Shown here in pieces: positions 33,801 through 35,372 of a DNA stretch of 35,372 nucleotides (within the stretch, counting starts at the first letter, position 1; each line of letters opens with the position of its first letter). A program made the position numbers and the translations under genes. This stretch comes from an uncultured Rhodopila sp. (GTDB lineage Bacteria > Pseudomonadota > Alphaproteobacteria > Acetobacterales > Acetobacteraceae), in assembly GCF_903915725.1 (NCBI RefSeq), contig NZ_CAIWTY010000038.1, positions 1 through 35,372 of the forward strand, written 5' to 3'. The notes beneath the pieces are model-generated. The model made no database searches and was not told where the DNA came from. It worked only from the letters and a program-made list of their open reading frames with translations.

Positions 33801-34924
33801 CGGCGGGTCCAGGGGTCGCCGCCTTCGCCGCCGAACACCGCGACGCCATCCAGTTCCACGCCTTCATCCAGACTTTGGCGGACGGGCAGCTTGCCGCCGC
33901 CGCGGCGTCGGCGAAAAGCGATGGCCTGTCCATCGGCTTCTACCGCGACCTCGCCGTCGGTGCCGCGCCTGACGGAGCGGAAGCCTGGTCGGCGCAGGAC
34001 ACGCTGATGCATGGTGTCTCTGTCGGGGCGCCGCCCGATCCGTTCTCGGCCGCGGGACAGGTGTGGTGCCTGCCGCCGCCGGACCCGGTGGCGATGCGGC
34101 GCGACGGCTACAACAGTTTCAACGAGTTGCTGGTAGCGAATATGCGCCACGCGGGCGCCCTGCGGATCGACCATGTCATGGGCCTGCGTCGGCTGTTCGT
34201 CGTCCCGGACGGCGCGGGGGCGATCGACGGGGCCTATGTGACCTATCCGCTGGACGATTTGCTCGCCCAGGTCGCACTGCAAAGCCAGCGGGCGCGTTGC
34301 CTCGTTGTCGGCGAAGACCTGGGTACCGTGCCGGAGGGCATGTCGGCCGCGCTGGCCGCCTCGAATATCCTGTCTTACAGCGTGCTGTGGTTCGAGCGGC
34401 GCGACGGCCATATCCGGCCGCCGCCGGAATGGCGTCCGCTCGCCGCCGCCTGCGTCTCGACGCATGACCTGCCGACACTGGCGGGCTGGTGGATTGGCGC
34501 GGATATCGATGAGAAGCACGCGTTGGGGTTGATCGACGCCGCCGCTACGGACCACGCCCGGGCGGCACGTACCGCGGAAAAATTCGCGCTGCTGGTGCAG
34601 CTTCAGGACGAGGGCTTGCTCGATGAGGAGGCAATCGACCTCTACGAGCCGATGCCGGCGCCGGTCGCCAGGGCGGTACATGCGTTCGTCGCCGCGACCC
34701 CGGCTTTGCTGGCCCTGGTCCAGGCCGACGATCTCGCCGGCGAGACCGAGGCGGTCAACCTGCCCGGCACCGACCGGGAGCGCCCGAACTGGCGGCGGCG
34801 GCTGGATATCGATGTCGAGACGCTGTGCCGCACGCCACTGGCGCAGGCGATTCTGTCGGCTTTGCATGCCCGCTCGGCGGTTGAGGGGGAGGGGGAGGTC
34901 GAGTCTGGCTGCTCCTCAGCCTAA
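30875..34924 (+). CDS. Fused glycogen debranching enzyme GlgX and 4-alpha-glucanotransferase MalQ
   Basis: A single 1349-residue chain. Residues 1 to about 660 are GlgX: a CBM48-like N-domain, then a GH13 barrel with nucleophile Asp333 (FRLDLA), acid/base Glu369 (IAEPWD) and Asp441 (TAHDGFTL), plus EDNRDGSNDNQSWNNG. Residues of about 672-1340 are MalQ (GH77): AHLYSLRSNGDQGIGDF, SPYHPSDRRFLDPIYID, nucleophile Asp1099 (LRIDHVMGL), Glu1147 (VGEDLGTVP) and Asp1198 (STHDLPTL). Both triads are complete, so both activities are expected: hydrolysis of alpha-1,6 stubs left by phosphorylase and disproportionation of the released maltodextrins. The start is GTG, overlapping the glgA stop. The junction of about 15 residues (EGASSGYEGAGESVP) is a flexible linker. 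Confidence 0.95.
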   Translation: MTSIGAGSPDALGVTVSGNGINAAVHAPDADAVALCLFDAEDRETARIRLPARTGPVFHGHVPGVAAGTRYGWRAYGPFDPAHGLRFNPAKLLIDPWATAIDRPFRLHAALFDHEAPRPEDTAALMPKAIIGTPPALPVLNRPGFDWDRQVIYELHVRGFTKTHPDIPPDIRGTFAGLGHPAAIGHLTRLGITTVELMPSAAWIDERHLPPLNLTNYWGYNPMAFLAPDPRLAPGGWAEIRAAVDALHAAGISVILDVVLNHTGESDEWGPTLSMRGLDNAGYYRLAGGRSGYINDAGCGNILAMDHPIAVRLCTDALRAWAIYGGLDGFRLDLAATLGRRVDGFDRDAPFLVAVEQDPILSRCVMIAEPWDIGPGGYQLGAFPARWGEWNDKYRDTVRRFWRGDAGKLGDFTTRFAGSGDVFGPNNRPVSRSINYITAHDGFTLADLVAYNSKHNAANGEDNRDGSNDNQSWNNGAEGPTDDPAILAARAGDVRSLLATLLLSRGTPMLAMGDEAGRTQHGNNNAYAQDNAGSWMDWSAADESLIDFTAGVIALRHALAPLFDGRELQGRPIDDTAVPDVIWFSAEGHPLTDDDWRRDSNRTLVAVLYASDSRAALVFHADTAVADIVLPPTRPGYRWRRVLDSAGTEATDSLVLPGRSVTVFQEGASSGYEGAGESVPDSELDRLADLAGIDPIWWDVGGGFHKVGADTKRALLAAMRLPADTRSNLADSLHRLLHERDAPLPPVVIGRADQAITVRLGTPRAAWITLLREDGSRERFPAVDGTVTLPPQPVGRHRLLNEDRPDRFSHLTVAPAGCYLPPALLDGERRFGIAAHLYSLRSNGDQGIGDFTTLKRLSAEAARNGASLIGLNPLHALFPHNRDRASPYHPSDRRFLDPIYIDVSGLPGGAGLPSQPGPVDYPAVWKRKLAVLKAAFKPAAPDTIPDGLRRFATFETIADVLGTSDWQAWPEGLRHPAGPGVAAFAAEHRDAIQFHAFIQTLADGQLAAAAASAKSDGLSIGFYRDLAVGAAPDGAEAWSAQDTLMHGVSVGAPPDPFSAAGQVWCLPPPDPVAMRRDGYNSFNELLVANMRHAGALRIDHVMGLRRLFVVPDGAGAIDGAYVTYPLDDLLAQVALQSQRARCLVVGEDLGTVPEGMSAALAASNILSYSVLWFERRDGHIRPPPEWRPLAAACVSTHDLPTLAGWWIGADIDEKHALGLIDAAATDHARAARTAEKFALLVQLQDEGLLDEEAIDLYEPMPAPVARAVHAFVAATPALLALVQADDLAGETEAVNLPGTDRERPNWRRRLDIDVETLCRTPLAQAILSALHARSAVEGEGEVESGCSSA

Positions 34925-35010
34925 CCGTCATGGCCCGGACAAGCCGGCGCGCCGCTAAGCCGGCACTGCGCCTTCTCCGCGCAGACCATTGTTTTCCCAC
35001 CGCGTTTCGA

Positions 35011-35136
35011 CGCAGAGCGCGGAGAGCGGGGCGCAGGGTCCGGAGAGGAAAATTTATACCCATCCTCAAAACCAACCGGAATAAAATTATCTCTGCGCCC
35101 TCTGCGCCCTCTGCGCCCTCTGCGCCGCGCTCTGCG
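35011..35136. repeat. CTCTGCGCC tandem repeat with an inverted partner
   Basis: Part of the 448-bp gene-free end of the window (34925-35372). Four perfect tandem copies of CTCTGCGCC run from 35091 to 35126, followed by a degenerate copy (35130-35138). Upstream, CGCAGAGCGC (35011-35020) pairs perfectly with GCGCTCTGCG (35127-35136), and GGAGAGCGGGGCGCAGGG continues the complementarity loosely. The AT-rich segment between them (about 35049-35090) would form the loop. GTCATGGCCCGG at 34927-34938 may be half of another cloverleaf element. No gene is recognised here. Confidence 0.7.
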
Positions 35137-35234
35137 CGCTACCATGCAAATGCCCGGCGCGGCACGTGCCGCTGGACGTCATGGCGGGCGCAGGCCCCAT
35201 GGGCGTTAAAATAGCGCTCCGGCGTCGCGCTTCC

Positions 35235-35321
35235 CGTCATGCCGACGCAGGTCGGCATCTACGCCTTTGGCCGGGTCATGCACCGCAAGGCGTGGGTGGT
35301 GCGCCTTCGCGCACCATGACG
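35235..35321. repeat. Second, diverged cloverleaf palindromic element
   Basis: It has the same layout as the 29265-29360 element. The outer stem is CGTCATG/CATGACG (35235-35241 with 35315-35321). The left arm is GCCGAC/GTCGGC (35241-35246 with 35251-35256). The middle arm is CATCTACGCCTT with AAGGCGTGGGTG (35256-35267 with 35287-35298, two mismatches that could form wobble pairs in RNA). The right arm is GGTGCG/CGCACC (35298-35303 with 35310-35315). The arm sequences differ while base pairing is retained, which suggests a conserved structure. Confidence 0.7.
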
Positions 35322-35372
35322 ATGGGACGCCAGCCGGCCCGAAAGCAGCGTAATTTAACGCCTATGGGGCGC

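Noticed and set aside
31745..34867. Two long minus-strand frames (545 and 492 codons)
   Set aside because: Both are antisense to the GlgX-MalQ gene, whose catalytic triads and overlap with glgA establish the true strand.

Overview
The window is about 35.4 kb of high-GC DNA and looks like chromosome from an alphaproteobacterium, most likely an Acetobacteraceae or Rhodospirillales member. The lineage call is an inference. It rests on a GTTC-N7-GTTC LexA box (the alphaproteobacterial form), an imuA-imuB mutasome pair, a DUF2125 protein, the ftsE-ftsX-ydcF-plsC gene order, and intergenic cloverleaf palindromes of a kind common in this class. No tRNA, rRNA or CRISPR array was seen. Coding density is high, and many neighbours overlap by 1-4 bases (ATGA or GTGA junctions), which indicates translationally coupled operons.

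Layout. 1-311: the tail of an IS481-like insertion sequence whose end cuts a small Phd-type antitoxin gene. 370-3048: a minus-strand SOS mutagenesis operon, imuA-imuB-small ORF, with a LexA box lying on the imuA start codon and a 226-bp nested palindromic element inserted in frame inside imuB. 3227-4132: a DMT/EamA transporter. 4462-6840: an orphan hybrid histidine kinase behind an AT-rich promoter. 7003-10461: a 1152-residue iron-sulfur flavoprotein that resembles both subunits of an Nfn/GltD-PyrK type oxidoreductase fused in one chain. 10597-11706: an acyltransferase-3 membrane protein. 11708-16258: a 1516-residue putative surface protein with a cysteine-peptidase-like N-terminal domain and ten cadherin-like repeats. 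16560-17033: a Cys-type glutathione peroxidase. 17064-17291: a decayed YefM-like antitoxin. 17292-18489: a three-gene Co-type nitrile hydratase/thiocyanate hydrolase operon in which the beta subunit is split in two. 18500-19965: an N-formylglutamate amidohydrolase family gene and endonuclease III. 19953-21372: an ACT-like small protein and a DUF2125 protein. 21613-24603: a perfect DnaA box, then plsC, a YdcF-like gene, ftsX and ftsE (minus strand). 24720-25121: a zinc-ribbon membrane protein. 25295-34924: a glycogen operon glgP-glgC-glgA-glgX::malQ. 34925-35372: non-coding DNA full of palindromic and tandem repeats.

How the genes work together. The glycogen genes form one module. GlgC makes ADP-glucose, GlgA polymerises it, GlgP releases glucose-1-phosphate from chain ends, and the fused GlgX-MalQ protein removes phosphorylase-limit branches and recycles the short oligosaccharides. 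The branching enzyme GlgB is not in the window. The FtsEX pair is a cell-division ABC system coupled here to a YdcF-like envelope protein and a lysophosphatidate acyltransferase. The most unusual items are the fused flavoprotein, the peptidase-like repeat protein, the split nitrile hydratase/thiocyanate hydrolase operon, the palindrome-derived insert in ImuB, and the LexA box placed on the imuA start codon. Two broken antitoxin genes, neither with a toxin beside it, show past toxin-antitoxin turnover.
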